DNA from: Lachnospiraceae bacterium | Lineage (GTDB): Bacteria; Bacillota; Clostridia; Lachnospirales; Lachnospiraceae | Assembly: GCA_017469935.1 (NCBI GenBank) | Contig: JAFUFL010000004.1 | Coordinates: 1-64,000 of the forward strand | DNA: 64,000 nucleotides | Direction of reading: 5' to 3' | In this document: positions 15,022 to 24,087 of the stretch, piece by piece | Layout: each line of letters starts with the position of its first letter | How positions within the stretch are numbered: the stretch's first letter is position 1 | The notes under the pieces: model-generated | Seen by the model: the letters and a program-made list of their open reading frames with translations, nothing else | The model's database searches: none | What the model was told of the DNA's origin: nothing | Made by a program: the position numbers and the translations under genes

Positions 15022-16698
15022 TTAAAGCAGTCTTACGGAATCCGCAAACACAGTCTCCTGTCCGTTTCGCGCGACCATGAACAGATAATTGGGCTTTCCT
15101 TCGTGATACGTGAACTTGCAATCGTATTTCTGCACCTGTCCCAGTGTGAACAGCGCCTCCACCATAATGTCGGCTTCGTTCTTGCGCCGCGCCGCGGCGA
15201 CCGGCACCGTGACCTGGTTGTCCGCCGCGCTCGAACCCCCGAACCTCTCGGGGATCACACTGACGGCGCACAGACGCCCGTTTTCCCGGTCGCACCGGAT
15301 CATGTAATTCCACTGCATATCCTCCTCCCAGGGCGACTGCGCGTCCGCATAATAGGCGCAGCCTGTCGCATACTCGCCGATCACGGTGAAGGAGATGCCG
15401 TGCTCCTCCTCCCACTCGCTGCCGCCCAGGATCACATAAGCGGGGACAGACGCGGCGTCCTCCCTCATAATCGAGAGCTCCGGCTTTAAGACGACTACTT
15501 TGGAAGGCTCAAATTTGCGGATGACGTTTTCCGGGAGCAGTTCCTCGTCGGACAGCTCCTCCGTGCAGTACTCGACGAGGCACTCGCTCATATCCCTGCA
15601 GAGATGGTCCCCCATGTTCTCGAAGGAATCGGCGCACATCTGCACGTAGTCCGCCGGCGTTCCGGGTTCGTGCCACAGCTCCGCTTCTGTGTCAAAATAG
15701 CGGCACTTCAACTTTCTTCCATCCGGCACCATCTCTTCCTCATCCAGGATACAATCATTATAATCGCGGTACCGGCGGTCTAAAGTCCCCATCAATTCCT
15801 CAAAACCGTTTCGATCAAAATCCACGCAGTAATAGCGCGGCACGTCGCTTCCGCTGCAGAATACTCTGTAGTAGTCAAAAAAGTACCTGTGCGTTTTATG
15901 ACTGAAAGGCATGATGCCTTTTTCATATCTGTAATACTGATCCACAAAGGACCGCGCTCCCAGCTTGATATCCTCCCTGGTCAGGACATAGTCCATGTTC
16001 CGGAAGATCTCGATCGGCGTCACGCTTCCGCTTGCAAGGGCCTGCGATTCCCCCGTCCCATGGACGGCCAGATACTCATCGCTGACATGCCCCCTTAGGA
16101 TCAGCCATCCCAGGAAATAAGAGGCAGGTGTGCCGGCATAGTCATAGATCGCGTCCACCTCGCTCTCGGACATCGATGCGATGCGATCTGCAAACGCTTT
16201 TTTGCCCTCCTGTGTGTCAAGGCGGACCCCCTCTCCGTGAAGGCGCAGATATTCCGCCGCCGCGTCCTCGAAGGCCCACTCCGCCTTATCCTTGTCAAAA
16301 GCCGGCATTTCCGCGGGCCTTACGACGTTCTTCTTCACGTTGTTTCCCTCACTGAGCCTCGGCATAAGGAGACTCAGCGCTGCCAGCGGGATCGAGACAA
16401 TTACCGCGACCCACCCTGCTTCCGGAATGTCCAGGGCAAACCAGCTGATCCCCATTGCGAGAATGAGTATCGAGAGTTTAAGTAAAAAACCCTGCAGAAC
16501 CGGAAACTTACTGCCCTTACTGACCTTGTAAAAGCTCACCAGCGTGATCAGGAGCATCGCGGCGGCGCCGACGGTTATGGCCAGCACCATGCCCAGCGGC
16601 GCGCTCTCCCCGACCGAGAACCCTGTCAGGCCAAAGAGCAGCAAAAGCAGCTCCGCCACAGCACATATACTCAGAAAAATATAGCGCAGGATCATCAT
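15022..16698 (-). CDS. Unknown membrane-anchored protein with four N-terminal helices
   Basis: A 558-residue protein of no family that I recognise. Residues 1-115 form four predicted membrane helices, and the rest is a large, acidic, Tyr- and Asp-rich soluble part. Within it are a YLRLHGEG-type segment near 155, a conserved-looking GWLILRGHVSDEYL and a C-terminal stretch ending in VFADSVRLL. No catalytic motif was found. The start is set at 16698 because GGAGG lies five bases upstream; the upstream TTG at 16710 overlaps that site. The gene converges on hypB and has no evident operon partner. Confidence 0.7.
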   Translation of the reverse strand: MMILRYIFLSICAVAELLLLLFGLTGFSVGESAPLGMVLAITVGAAAMLLITLVSFYKVSKGSKFPVLQGFLLKLSILILAMGISWFALDIPEAGWVAVIVSIPLAALSLLMPRLSEGNNVKKNVVRPAEMPAFDKDKAEWAFEDAAAEYLRLHGEGVRLDTQEGKKAFADRIASMSESEVDAIYDYAGTPASYFLGWLILRGHVSDEYLAVHGTGESQALASGSVTPIEIFRNMDYVLTREDIKLGARSFVDQYYRYEKGIMPFSHKTHRYFFDYYRVFCSGSDVPRYYCVDFDRNGFEELMGTLDRRYRDYNDCILDEEEMVPDGRKLKCRYFDTEAELWHEPGTPADYVQMCADSFENMGDHLCRDMSECLVEYCTEELSDEELLPENVIRKFEPSKVVVLKPELSIMREDAASVPAYVILGGSEWEEEHGISFTVIGEYATGCAYYADAQSPWEEDMQWNYMIRCDRENGRLCAVSVIPERFGGSSAADNQVTVPVAAARRKNEADIMVEALFTLGQVQKYDCKFTYHEGKPNYLFMVARNGQETVFADSVRLL

Positions 16699-16787
16699 AG
16701 AAGCCTCCAAACTTAGACATATTCACTGATTTGTAAATTGGTTTACGGCCCGTCATGCGATAGAATACATTTGTGACCTGTTCAGCA

Positions 16788-16812
16788 ACCCGGGACCCGG
16801 AGTGCTGAATAG
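16788..16812. repeat. Minimal TTCAGCA hairpin of the palindromic family
   Basis: TTCAGCA (16791-16797) is mirrored by TGCTGAA (16803-16809) with only five bases between. The outer sequence resembles the ends of the element at 3653-3814. Confidence 0.5.
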
Positions 16813-16862
16813 CATATGTCTGTATTTTACCACTTGCGTGTGTCCAAAGGAGTATTGAAAAT

Positions 16863-17723
16863 ATGAATCAGAAAACCGGACTGGTCCTCGAAGGCGGCGC
16901 CATGCGCGGTATGTTCACCGCAGGCGTCCTGGATGTGATGATGGAAAACGGCGTCACGTTTGACGGCGCCATGGGTGTCTCCGCCGGTGCCGTATTCGGC
17001 TGCAACTTCAAGTCCCGGCAGATCGGCCGCTCTCTCCGCTACAACATGCGGTTCTGCGGAGATCCCAGATACTGCAGCGTCGAGTCCCTCATCAAGACCG
17101 GCGACCTCTACGGAGTTCAGTTCTGCTACGACGAAATCCCCAACAAACTGGATCCCTTCGATGTGGAAACCTATAAAAACAACCCTATGGTCTTCTATGC
17201 GGTCTGCACCAACGTAGAGACCGGAAAGGCCATCCATAAGCGCCTGGACAACGGCGACCAGAAAGATATGGAGTACTTCCGCGCCTCCGCGTCCATGCCG
17301 CTCGTCTCCCGCATCGTGGAAGTGGACGGCTACAAGCTGCTCGACGGAGGCATCACGGACAGCATTCCGCTGGCCGCCATGGAGCGCCGCGGGTATGAGA
17401 GGAACGTCGTCGTCCTCACACAGCCCCTGGAATTCGTAAAAGAAAAGAGCAGTACACTGCCGCTCATTCACCTCGCCATGCACAATTATCCCAATGTCAT
17501 CAAGGCCATGGATGTGCGCCACATCCGCTACAATAAGCAGACCGCCTACGTCCGCGAGCAGGAACTGGCCGGTAATGCCTTTGTCATCCGGCCGCCCCAT
17601 GACCTCGGCATCAGCCGCACGGAAAGCGACCCGGCGGAGCTTCGTAGGGTCTACGACATCGGCCGCGCCGAAATGGAGAGACTCCTGCCCGCTCTCAGGG
17701 AATTCCTTGACAGCCGGAAGTAA
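16863..17723 (+). CDS. Patatin-like phospholipase family protein (YjjU-like)
   Basis: A 286-residue serine hydrolase of the patatin family. LVLEGGAMRGMFTAGVLD contains the oxyanion-hole glycine-rich loop, GVSAG is the GxSxG nucleophile elbow (Ser near residue 41) and LLDGGITDS carries the DGG motif of the Ser-Asp dyad. The length and the C-terminal RPP…LGISRTE stretch resemble the bacterial YjjU group. No signal peptide is visible, so it should act inside the cell on acyl lipids; the exact substrate is unknown. AAGGAG precedes the ATG by about ten bases. It is a single gene, with a repeat element 60 bp downstream. Confidence 0.85.
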   Translation: MNQKTGLVLEGGAMRGMFTAGVLDVMMENGVTFDGAMGVSAGAVFGCNFKSRQIGRSLRYNMRFCGDPRYCSVESLIKTGDLYGVQFCYDEIPNKLDPFDVETYKNNPMVFYAVCTNVETGKAIHKRLDNGDQKDMEYFRASASMPLVSRIVEVDGYKLLDGGITDSIPLAAMERRGYERNVVVLTQPLEFVKEKSSTLPLIHLAMHNYPNVIKAMDVRHIRYNKQTAYVREQELAGNAFVIRPPHDLGISRTESDPAELRRVYDIGRAEMERLLPALREFLDSRK

Positions 17724-17786
17724 GGCTCACAGTAAAGCATATTAGTGGGGATGCCGCCTTGAGCGAAAGGTACAACCGGCGCTCTC

Positions 17787-17993
17787 TTTAGGCATAACCG
17801 CAATTATTGACAATTTCAGCTCCTAATTTTTTCTCTGACGCAAGTGTTTACAAGCGAGATTGGGAGAAAAATTGTCCATGGAGCACCTTATTGCCTAGAG
17901 CTGTGGAAAAAGACCTCCAGATTTGACTGGAAATCGCCGTTTTCTCGATGGCATTGGAATCTGTCATCCCCAAATATGAGTTTCATGCCTAAA
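17787..17993. repeat. 207-bp element with terminal inverted repeats, copy 2 (reverse orientation)
   Basis: TTTAGGCAT (17787-17795) is mirrored by ATGCCTAAA (17985-17993). Read on the minus strand it aligns to the 3213-3418 element: the ends, GAGAAAACG, CTTTTTC, TAGG and AAAAATT-GGAGC blocks recur at corresponding places. Its own arms GACAAT/ATTGTC also pair. It fills most of the 332-bp gap 17724-18055. Confidence 0.6.
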
Positions 17994-17998
17994 ATCAC

Positions 17999-18040
17999 GG
18001 GGCGGCCGCATTTTTACAAATGCGTCCGCCCCGCTTCGTT
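17999..18040 (-). terminator. Hairpin downstream of the metallohydrolase gene
   Basis: GGGGCGGCCGCATTT (17999-18013) pairs with AAATGCGTCCGCCCC (18018-18032), one mismatch. The minus-strand tail is GTGATTTTAGG, so termination of the gene ending at 18056 is likely though the T run is short. Confidence 0.6.
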
Positions 18041-18055
18041 GCCTTAGTACATCGA

Positions 18056-19141
18056 TTAACGACTGACTTCAATATTTTCTCCGTCACATACAATTGTGAT
18101 ATCGCCGTCCTTGGTCTGCAGGCACTGTACGCCCTTCTCTTCCAGCATCGAGACCGTCTTTTTTTCTGCCGGATTCTTTTCAGAGTCACAGATGACCGCA
18201 TAGGAAGGCTGCATGATGCCGACCATCTCCTCAAGGGGCTCATTGTAGAAGCCGTGATGCGGGATCTTGAGCACGTCACATTTCTGCACGGTTCCTCCGT
18301 CCAGCCACTGCCTGATACGCTCCTCCTCGATATCGCCGGTGAAGACCAGCCGGTTTTTCCCGAGATCCACCGTCGTGATCAGCGAGAAATTATTATCATA
18401 TTCATCGTCGGTGTCCGGGATCTCATAGGACGCGGGCGGCTCGACCTTGACCTTAGCGTCCCCAAGCTGCAGATTCAGGACCTCGGCGACCCTCTCGGGT
18501 TCCATCCCGAGGTCATCCAATACGTCCACAAATTCCTTGTACTGCTTGCCGGTTCCCTCGTAGTCCGGCATCAGGATCCTGTCTACCGGAATGCCTTCCA
18601 CCACCGTGTCCGTGCCTCCCACATGATCCTTGTCAAAGTGCGTGATCAGCAAAATGTCGACCTTCTTTGCGCCTTTCTGCGCCAGATAGTCCAGCACTTC
18701 TTCTCCGTCTTCCTTCTCCCCGCAGTCAATGACCATCACCGCGTCGCCGCAGGTGAGCACCATGGCGTCCGCTTTTCCGACCTTCAGGACCTTCAAGGTG
18801 AGCGGATTCAGGGAAGATGTCTCTTCCGACGACGCGTCCGCCTTGTCGGAAGGCGCCGCCTGATCGGACGAGGCCGTCTGGTCTGCAGGCGTCACCTGGT
18901 CGGACGACGCCGTCTGCTCTGCAGGCGCCGCCTGGTCGGACGATGCATCCGCCTTCTCCTGTGAGGTCGAAGTTTCCTCCTTCTGAGAGTCCGCCTCCTG
19001 CGTCTCCTGCGCCGTCTGCCCGGCATTCTCGCCGGAAGAAGAGCAGCCTGTGAGCGCCGAAAGGGCGATCACGCAGGCCGTCATTAATGCCGCAAGTTTT
19101 ACGATTGTTATGTTTTTACTCGTTATTTTTGTCTCTCTCAT
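18056..19141 (-). CDS. ComEC/Rec2-like metallo-beta-lactamase lipoprotein
   Basis: A 361-residue exported lipoprotein. The signal stretch ends in a lipobox (ALTGC, Cys33), then a Ser/Asp/Gln/Ala-rich linker with an imperfect repeat (ASSDQ…P) to about residue 108. The rest is a metallo-beta-lactamase fold of the ComEC C-terminal type, with DCGEKED, the metal motif THFDKDHVGG, FTGDIEEE and IPHHGFYN. ComEC domains of this kind act on nucleic acids; stand-alone extracellular versions are common in Clostridia with unproven substrates. It overlaps the upstream PsiE-like gene by four bases, so the two are coupled. Confidence 0.85.
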   Translation of the reverse strand: MRETKITSKNITIVKLAALMTACVIALSALTGCSSSGENAGQTAQETQEADSQKEETSTSQEKADASSDQAAPAEQTASSDQVTPADQTASSDQAAPSDKADASSEETSSLNPLTLKVLKVGKADAMVLTCGDAVMVIDCGEKEDGEEVLDYLAQKGAKKVDILLITHFDKDHVGGTDTVVEGIPVDRILMPDYEGTGKQYKEFVDVLDDLGMEPERVAEVLNLQLGDAKVKVEPPASYEIPDTDDEYDNNFSLITTVDLGKNRLVFTGDIEEERIRQWLDGGTVQKCDVLKIPHHGFYNEPLEEMVGIMQPSYAVICDSEKNPAEKKTVSMLEEKGVQCLQTKDGDITIVCDGENIEVSR

Positions 19142-19785
19142 TCCTGATTGCCTTCACTTGCTGTCACTGTCTCATCCGCGTTTACTTCTCTGTAGTCGCC
19201 GGAGATCGGCTCCGACTTTTTCCGGCGCGTTTCTGCCTTTCTCTTCGCCGCGCTCTCTTTTTCTGTTCCGCTCTCTGTCTTTCTCCTGGACGTTCCTCCC
19301 TTCCGGATTTCCTTCCAGTCAGAGAGCCAGTCCTGTCCGTTATGTCCGTCCGCGAGGAACTCGAAGGACTCGATGAAGAGGAATTTGCGGATGAAGAAGA
19401 TCACAGCGATCGCGCCTACTGTCAGCAGGTTCTCCATAGCATTGCCGCCCTCCAGCACCATATGTCTGGAAAGCGCGAACAGGAGCACTTCCACGACACT
19501 GCCCGGCGTGTGCTTGATCAGCATCTTGATAAACTCAATGCCGATGACCAGGTCCAGAGCGCTCTCCAGGAAATGCCTGTAGGCCTCCGTCCCGTTGCTC
19601 ATGGACCCCAGCAGCGGCAGCTCTCTGAGCAGAGGATACACACTGGCCAAAAATCCGAAGGCTACGATGATCGCGATGCCGATCTCGAAGATATCCATCA
19701 GATGCTCCATATGCGCGATAATGTTGTGGATCAGATCCCCCTTCTGCTCATGTCCGTTCTTGTTTTCCTTTCCGTTTTCTGACAT
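19138..19785 (-). CDS. Membrane protein resembling the PsiE family
   Basis: A 215-residue protein with about four membrane helices between residues 25 and 140 (FEIGIAIIVAFGFLASVYPLL, ALDLVIGIEFIKMLI, VVEVLLFALSRHMVL and LLTVGAIAVIFFIRKFLF). The pattern of helices with embedded His and Glu resembles the phosphate-starvation PsiE family, whose function is unknown. The last 60 residues are a charged Lys/Arg/Glu tail. GGGGGA precedes the start. It is the first gene of a two-gene unit with the ComEC-like lipoprotein; its upstream region contains the three-hairpin element on the other strand. Confidence 0.6.
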   Translation of the reverse strand: MSENGKENKNGHEQKGDLIHNIIAHMEHLMDIFEIGIAIIVAFGFLASVYPLLRELPLLGSMSNGTEAYRHFLESALDLVIGIEFIKMLIKHTPGSVVEVLLFALSRHMVLEGGNAMENLLTVGAIAVIFFIRKFLFIESFEFLADGHNGQDWLSDWKEIRKGGTSRRKTESGTEKESAAKRKAETRRKKSEPISGDYREVNADETVTASEGNQE

Positions 19786-19806
19786 TTCAAAATCCCCCGT
19801 TTGAAT

Positions 19807-19922
19807 TTAAGGTTCGCAAAGCGAGCCGCTGCGCCGCGTGCGGGTTGCCTGAAAGCAACATCTACCCTGCCGCACGCGTGTGCATCGATGAACTCAGCGG
19901 GGGACTGGTCCCCCTGAGTTCA
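19807..19922 (+). ncRNA. Three-hairpin intergenic element, copy 2
   Basis: Stems: 19811-19817 with 19821-19827; 19835-19843 with 19870-19878 and inner 19844-19848 with 19855-19859; 19891-19897 with 19914-19920. Relative to copy 1 the second inner pair changes from C-G to T-A, and the third stem keeps its arms while the tip is rewritten. It lies between divergent genes, upstream of the ClC gene in the same orientation as copy 1 has to the Nudix gene. Confidence 0.5.
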
Positions 19923-20081
19923 TTTTCCCCGCCTTGACAGACGATCGCCCCCCAAAAAGAATTCTACTACTTTCTATTGTACTATAAATGCCTCCGCATT
20001 CCTTGTGGTTTTTTTTCTAAAATGCTAGAGTTATCACATGGAATGCCCCCATCACTATCGGCGGGCAGGAGGGGGAAAATT

Positions 20082-21362
20082 TTGGATTTTGACAGCAATG
20101 ATTTCAGAGATCAATTAGAGGCGATCGTGTTCAAGGTGAAGACCGGCTTCGTCCAGGTGATCAAACTTCTGGTCTATGGCCTGCTTTGCGGTACACTTGT
20201 CGGCGCCGTGGCCAGCGTATTCGCGCTCGGCATCGATGGCGCCACACAGCTCCGGGCCCAGCACCCTTGGGTCATCTTCCTGATGCCTGTTGGAGCCGCT
20301 CTGATCGTCTTCTTCTACCAAAAGTTCGACCACAGTGAGGGAACCGACACCGTCCTCCTCGCGGTCACAAGAAATGAGAGCGTACCCGGCACCATGGCGC
20401 CGCTCATCTTTTGCTCCACTATCACGTCCCATTTTCTGGGTGCCTCTGTGGGCCGCGAAGGAGCCGCCCTGCAGATCGGTGGGTGCCTGGGCGATGAGAT
20501 GGGCAAGCGCCTGCATTTCTCCGAGGGCGCAAGGCGCATCATGGTCATGTCCGGCATGAGCGCGGCCTTTTCCGCCCTTTTCGGGACGCCGCTGGCCGCA
20601 ACGGTCATCGCCATGGAAATCAGCCACGTCGGTCTTCTGCAGTACGACGCGCTGGTTCCCTGCGTAATCGCCGCCCTGCCCGCCTACTATATTTCCGGCA
20701 TGATGGGCGTAGAAAAACATCCTTGGGCGCTGGCAAGCGTGAAACCCTTCTCGCTTCCCATGTCCGTCGCCACCTTTTTCCTGGCAGTGCTGTGCGCCCT
20801 GGTGAGCGTACTCTTTGTCGTAGCCCTCGGAAAGATTCCGGCTCTGGCGCGAAAGATCCCGGCAAAGCCGATTCCCCGCGCCGTCATTATGTCTGTAGTC
20901 CTTCTGGGCATGACCCTTCTCTCCGGAGGCCAGTTCTATAACGGCGCCGGCGGCCACGTCATCACCGAATGCCTGCAGGGCGAGCCGGTCCCGGTCTACG
21001 CTTTCCTGCTCAAAATATTGTTCACCGCCGTCTCCATAGCTGCCGGCTTCAAGGGCGGCGAGATCGTTCCCTCGCTCTTCATCGGCGCCACTTTCGGGTC
21101 CGTCGTCGGCCCGCTCATGGGAATTCCCTCCGGCCTTGCGGCCGCCATCGGCATGGGATGCCTCTTCAGCTGCGTCACCAACTGCCCTCTGGGAACACTC
21201 CTGATCTGCTTCGAGATGTTCGGCTTCGAGGGCTGGCCTTACTACCTGCTGGCCATCGCCATTGCCTCCACGGTATCCGGCAACTACGGCCTCTACCACC
21301 ACCAGAAGATCCGTTACGGCAAGCTAAAACCGGGCCGCGAAGATGCGAATGCGCATCACTGA
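20082..21362 (+). CDS. ClC-family chloride channel/antiporter
   Basis: A 426-residue polytopic membrane protein of the ClC family. The SVGREGAALQIGG segment contains the gating glutamate (GREG motif), FSALFGTPLAATVIAMEI and KGGEIVPSLFIGATFG match the helix-start motifs around the anion path. The first selectivity motif (GSGIP) is not recognisable; HSEGTDT occupies that place. A TTG start at 20082 is preferred because AGGAGGGGG lies about seven bases upstream; the frame is open further upstream to 19977 but without a ribosome site. Likely moves chloride or another halide across the inner membrane. A strong terminator follows. Confidence 0.85.
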   Translation: MDFDSNDFRDQLEAIVFKVKTGFVQVIKLLVYGLLCGTLVGAVASVFALGIDGATQLRAQHPWVIFLMPVGAALIVFFYQKFDHSEGTDTVLLAVTRNESVPGTMAPLIFCSTITSHFLGASVGREGAALQIGGCLGDEMGKRLHFSEGARRIMVMSGMSAAFSALFGTPLAATVIAMEISHVGLLQYDALVPCVIAALPAYYISGMMGVEKHPWALASVKPFSLPMSVATFFLAVLCALVSVLFVVALGKIPALARKIPAKPIPRAVIMSVVLLGMTLLSGGQFYNGAGGHVITECLQGEPVPVYAFLLKILFTAVSIAAGFKGGEIVPSLFIGATFGSVVGPLMGIPSGLAAAIGMGCLFSCVTNCPLGTLLICFEMFGFEGWPYYLLAIAIASTVSGNYGLYHHQKIRYGKLKPGREDANAHH

Positions 21363-21393
21363 ATATGCTCGCTTGGCAAAGACGCCTAAATCG

Positions 21394-21440
21394 AAACGGG
21401 CAGGATCCGCGATTCGGATCCTGCCCGTTTTGTGTTTTAT
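21394..21440. terminator. Bidirectional terminator between ClC and flavodiiron genes
   Basis: AAACGGGCAGGATCCG (21394-21409) pairs perfectly with CGGATCCTGCCCGTTT (21415-21430); TTGTGTTTT follows on the plus strand and TTTCGATTTAGG-like sequence on the minus. Confidence 0.9.
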
Positions 21441-21460
21441 AGTTTGCCGGCCCGAAGCTC

Positions 21461-22618
21461 TCAGCCCGCCAGTTCCTCAGCAAGCTTCTCCAGCGCCGCC
21501 TCGCTGTCCGCGTTCAGTGCGGATTTGATCGTGACGGTGTTCTCGGCGAAGGTAATCTTCTTGGACTTCTCAAACATGGCCTTCATAAGCTTGGCCGCGA
21601 CAGGCGCCCATGTGCCGTTCTCGATGAAAGCGATCGTGCGGTTCTGGTACTCGCGCTCTGTCAGGTGCTCGATAAAGGTGTGCATGAACGGGAAAATGCC
21701 GTTGTTGTAGGTCGTTGTCGCAAGGACCAGTCTGTCATAGCGGAAAGCGTCCTCGACGGTCTCGGGCATATCATCTCTCGCCAGATCACTGACGGCGACC
21801 TTGACGCCCTTGGCGCGCAGCATCTCAGCCAGCTTCTCGACAGCCGCCTTTGTGTGGCCGTAGACAGATGTGTAAGCGATGCAGACGCCGGGCTCCTCGG
21901 GTGTGTAGGAGGACCACTTGTCATACAGATCGATGTAATAGCCGAGGTTCTCGCTCAGCACGGGGCCGTGCAGAGGGCAGATGACCTGAATGTCGAGGCC
22001 CTGCGCCGCCTTGAGGACCTTCTGTGTCTGAAGGCCGTATTTTCCAACGATGCCAAAATAGTATCTGCGCGCCTCGCAGGCCCATCCTTCGGGATCTTCC
22101 ACATCGTTGGCGCCGAACTTGCCGAAGCCGTCCGCAGAGAAGAGGACCTTGTCCGTGCTGTCATATGTGAACATGACCTCCGGCCAGTGGACCATGGGAG
22201 CAAACACAAATTTCAGGACATGCTTGCCCAGGCACAGCTCCTCGCCGTTTTTGACGATCTGCTTCTTCATGGCGTCATTCTTTCCGTAGAACTGCTCCAT
22301 GAAGGTAAAGGTCTTGGCATTTCCGATCACGGTCGCATCGGGATAAACCTTGAGGAAGCTCTCAATATTGGCGGAGTGGTCGGGCTCCATGTGCTGCACT
22401 ACCAGATAATCCGGCTTTCTGTCGCCCAGTACCGCTGCCAGATTTGCAAGCCACTCCTCGCCGAAGTGCTGATCGACCGTATCCATGACGACGATCTTCT
22501 CGTCCATGATCACGTAGGAATTGTAGGCCATTCCGAGCGGCACTTCATACTGTCCCTCGAAAAGATCGACCTGATGGTCATTGACGCCGACATACTTGAT
22601 ATCTTCTGTAACTCTCAT
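21461..22618 (-). CDS. fprA: FprA-type flavodiiron protein (O2/NO reductase)
   Basis: A 385-residue A-type flavoprotein. Residues 1-250 are a metallo-beta-lactamase domain carrying the diiron ligands, visible as HMEPDHS (the HxExDH motif) with further His residues near HWPEVMF and PLHGP. Residues 255-385 are a flavodoxin domain binding FMN (AYTSVYGHTKAA). In anaerobes this enzyme reduces O2 to water or NO to N2O with electrons from rubredoxin; no rubredoxin is adjacent. AAGGAG precedes the ATG. A good promoter lies upstream, so it is probably monocistronic and part of oxidative-stress defence. Confidence 0.93.
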   Translation of the reverse strand: MRVTEDIKYVGVNDHQVDLFEGQYEVPLGMAYNSYVIMDEKIVVMDTVDQHFGEEWLANLAAVLGDRKPDYLVVQHMEPDHSANIESFLKVYPDATVIGNAKTFTFMEQFYGKNDAMKKQIVKNGEELCLGKHVLKFVFAPMVHWPEVMFTYDSTDKVLFSADGFGKFGANDVEDPEGWACEARRYYFGIVGKYGLQTQKVLKAAQGLDIQVICPLHGPVLSENLGYYIDLYDKWSSYTPEEPGVCIAYTSVYGHTKAAVEKLAEMLRAKGVKVAVSDLARDDMPETVEDAFRYDRLVLATTTYNNGIFPFMHTFIEHLTEREYQNRTIAFIENGTWAPVAAKLMKAMFEKSKKITFAENTVTIKSALNADSEAALEKLAEELAG

Positions 22619-22638
22619 ATCGCGCTCCTTTATTGATG

Positions 22639-22667
22639 ATTATATTGTTATTCTGTAATTGTGACAC
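22639..22667 (-). promoter_or_regulatory. Candidate promoter of the flavodiiron gene
   Basis: On the minus strand GTGTCA and a perfect TATAAT (22639-22644) are 17 bases apart. It is 21 bases upstream of the ATG, so the leader would be short. Confidence 0.5.
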
Positions 22668-22770
22668 TAACGCCGCGCGTCCGCAAAACTCCCTTCCGCG
22701 CAATCCAATGTCCAATTACTAATTTACATTAAAAACCACTTTCCGTCCACTCCCGCCTGCCCCCTTAAGC

Positions 22771-22807
22771 AAAAAACGAAAAACGGATGACCCGAAGGAT
22801 CATCCGT
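22771..22807 (-). terminator. Terminator of the DUF4097 gene
   Basis: ACGGATGA (22783-22790) pairs with TCATCCGT (22800-22807), with CC/GG inside. On the minus strand the stem is followed by TTTTTCGTTTTTTGC. It overlaps the stop codon. Confidence 0.75.
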
Positions 22808-23870
22808 CAATGCTTATATTTCCTCTTCCGATCTGGATCGTCAGAAATCTCTTGCCGCTCCCGGGCTGCATATACTGCTTGCCCTTGGAGTCGCCGTTAT
22901 AAGTGATCTCACCGCTCTCGGTCCCGATCTCCATCCTGCAGCGGACTAAAGGGTCGTCTGACTGCACTTTCACATTGCCCGCGCCCATTCCGATGTTCAG
23001 GCTGTTGAAAGTGCACTCCGCCATGGAGACATTGCCGGAATCCGAATAAATATCCACCGTTCCCAGGGAGACATCCTTCATGACAAGATCGCCGCCGCCG
23101 GACTGGATCGTCACGGTGCCCGCCGTAATGCCTGTCATGATAAACGTTCCTTCTTCCATTGCGATCCGCATCGTGTCGATGCCGACGCCCGAAGGGATTG
23201 TGATCACGATTTCCGGGGTGACGCTATCCGACGCCGCAGCTTTCTCCGCAGTGCCCTCCGACTCCGCAGCTTCCTCCGCAGTCTCCTCCGGCTCCGAAGC
23301 CTCTTCGGCCGTTTCCTCCGGCACCGCTTCCGCTCCGGTATCCGTCTCTGCCTCCGCTCCGGTATCAGCTTCCGCCTCTTTTTCAGAGTCCTTAGCCGCG
23401 CCCGAGTCTTTTGCCGCGCCGCTGTAGCCCTCCGCGGGCTCGTCCTCGCCCAGGACGACCACTGAGCCGTCGGCGCTCTTGCGGGCCTTCTCCTGCGTCT
23501 CGGCGCTTCCCCTGCCGCTCACGACCAAGGTCTCATCCTGCACCGAGAAGGAAGGGAGGCTGTCCCATCCCGCCGGGAAGGCGATCGCAAAGTCCTCGCC
23601 CGGACGGATCGTGAGCATCCCCTTGACGGAGTTGACCGCGATCCTGTCAAAATAGTCCAGAGCATAGGTCTTCTTGTCCTCCGAGACGGTATATCCTGAA
23701 GAAGAAGTATCTGAATAATAATTTTCCGAATAAGAATTATCTGAATATGAATTCTTTTTACCTGTGTCCGCCGTATCCGCATAAGCCGGGAGTACACTCT
23801 GCCCCATCAGAGTGAGTACAGCCAGAAGAGCCAACAGCTTCTTTCCGGCTTCCCGCAGCCAACTGTTCAT
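22800..23870 (-). CDS. Exported DUF4097-type (LiaG/YvlB-like) protein
   Basis: A 356-residue exported protein. The N-terminal signal peptide ends at AYA before Asp (about residue 32). A Ser/Tyr-rich spacer follows. The two folded segments, about 60-130 and 215-356, are beta-repeats of the DUF4097 putative-adhesin type, with strands such as GDLVMKDVSLGTVDIYSDSGNVSM. They are split by about 75 residues of Glu/Ala/Thr low complexity built from EETAEEA-type repeats. DUF4097 proteins often accompany envelope-stress systems, but none is adjacent here. It has its own strong promoter and a terminator overlapping the stop. Confidence 0.75.
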   Translation of the reverse strand: MNSWLREAGKKLLALLAVLTLMGQSVLPAYADTADTGKKNSYSDNSYSENYYSDTSSSGYTVSEDKKTYALDYFDRIAVNSVKGMLTIRPGEDFAIAFPAGWDSLPSFSVQDETLVVSGRGSAETQEKARKSADGSVVVLGEDEPAEGYSGAAKDSGAAKDSEKEAEADTGAEAETDTGAEAVPEETAEEASEPEETAEEAAESEGTAEKAAASDSVTPEIVITIPSGVGIDTMRIAMEEGTFIMTGITAGTVTIQSGGGDLVMKDVSLGTVDIYSDSGNVSMAECTFNSLNIGMGAGNVKVQSDDPLVRCRMEIGTESGEITYNGDSKGKQYMQPGSGKRFLTIQIGRGNISIDG

Positions 23871-23906
23871 ATCGCCACAATCCTTTCCTCACGCGCCCTT
23901 GGATTG

Positions 23907-23957
23907 TTCAGCACCACACCGTCCCAAATGCTTTAGAACTGCATGCTGATAATTAAT
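23907..23957. repeat. Truncated TTCAGCACC-family fragment
   Basis: TTCAGCAC (23907-23914), GTCCCAAATGCTT (23921-23933) and a right end GCTGATAATTA correspond to the reverse complement of the right part of the 3653-3814 element. It lies in the leader region between the DUF4097 promoter and gene. Confidence 0.6.
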
Positions 23958-23960
23958 ATC

Positions 23961-23990
23961 ATTATAGCTAAGGAAAGGCAAAAATGTAAA
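23961..23990 (-). promoter_or_regulatory. Strong promoter candidate of the DUF4097 gene
   Basis: TTTACA (23985-23990, minus) and TATAAT (23961-23966) are 18 bases apart, 5/6 and 6/6 matches. The leader then runs through the repeat fragment to the ATG at 23870. Confidence 0.6.
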
Positions 23991-24087
23991 TCCTTTATTT
24001 CGTAAATTTTACATAATTATTGTTGAATGTGGCGATCCGTTTACAAGTTGTTTCTTCCTGTCAACTAATCTCTTATCAGACAATCTC

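Noticed and set aside
19935..19990. TTGACA as -35 of the ClC gene
   Set aside because: A perfect -35 hexamer at 19935, but no acceptable -10 box at 16-18 bases, and the TATAAA further on has no matching -35.
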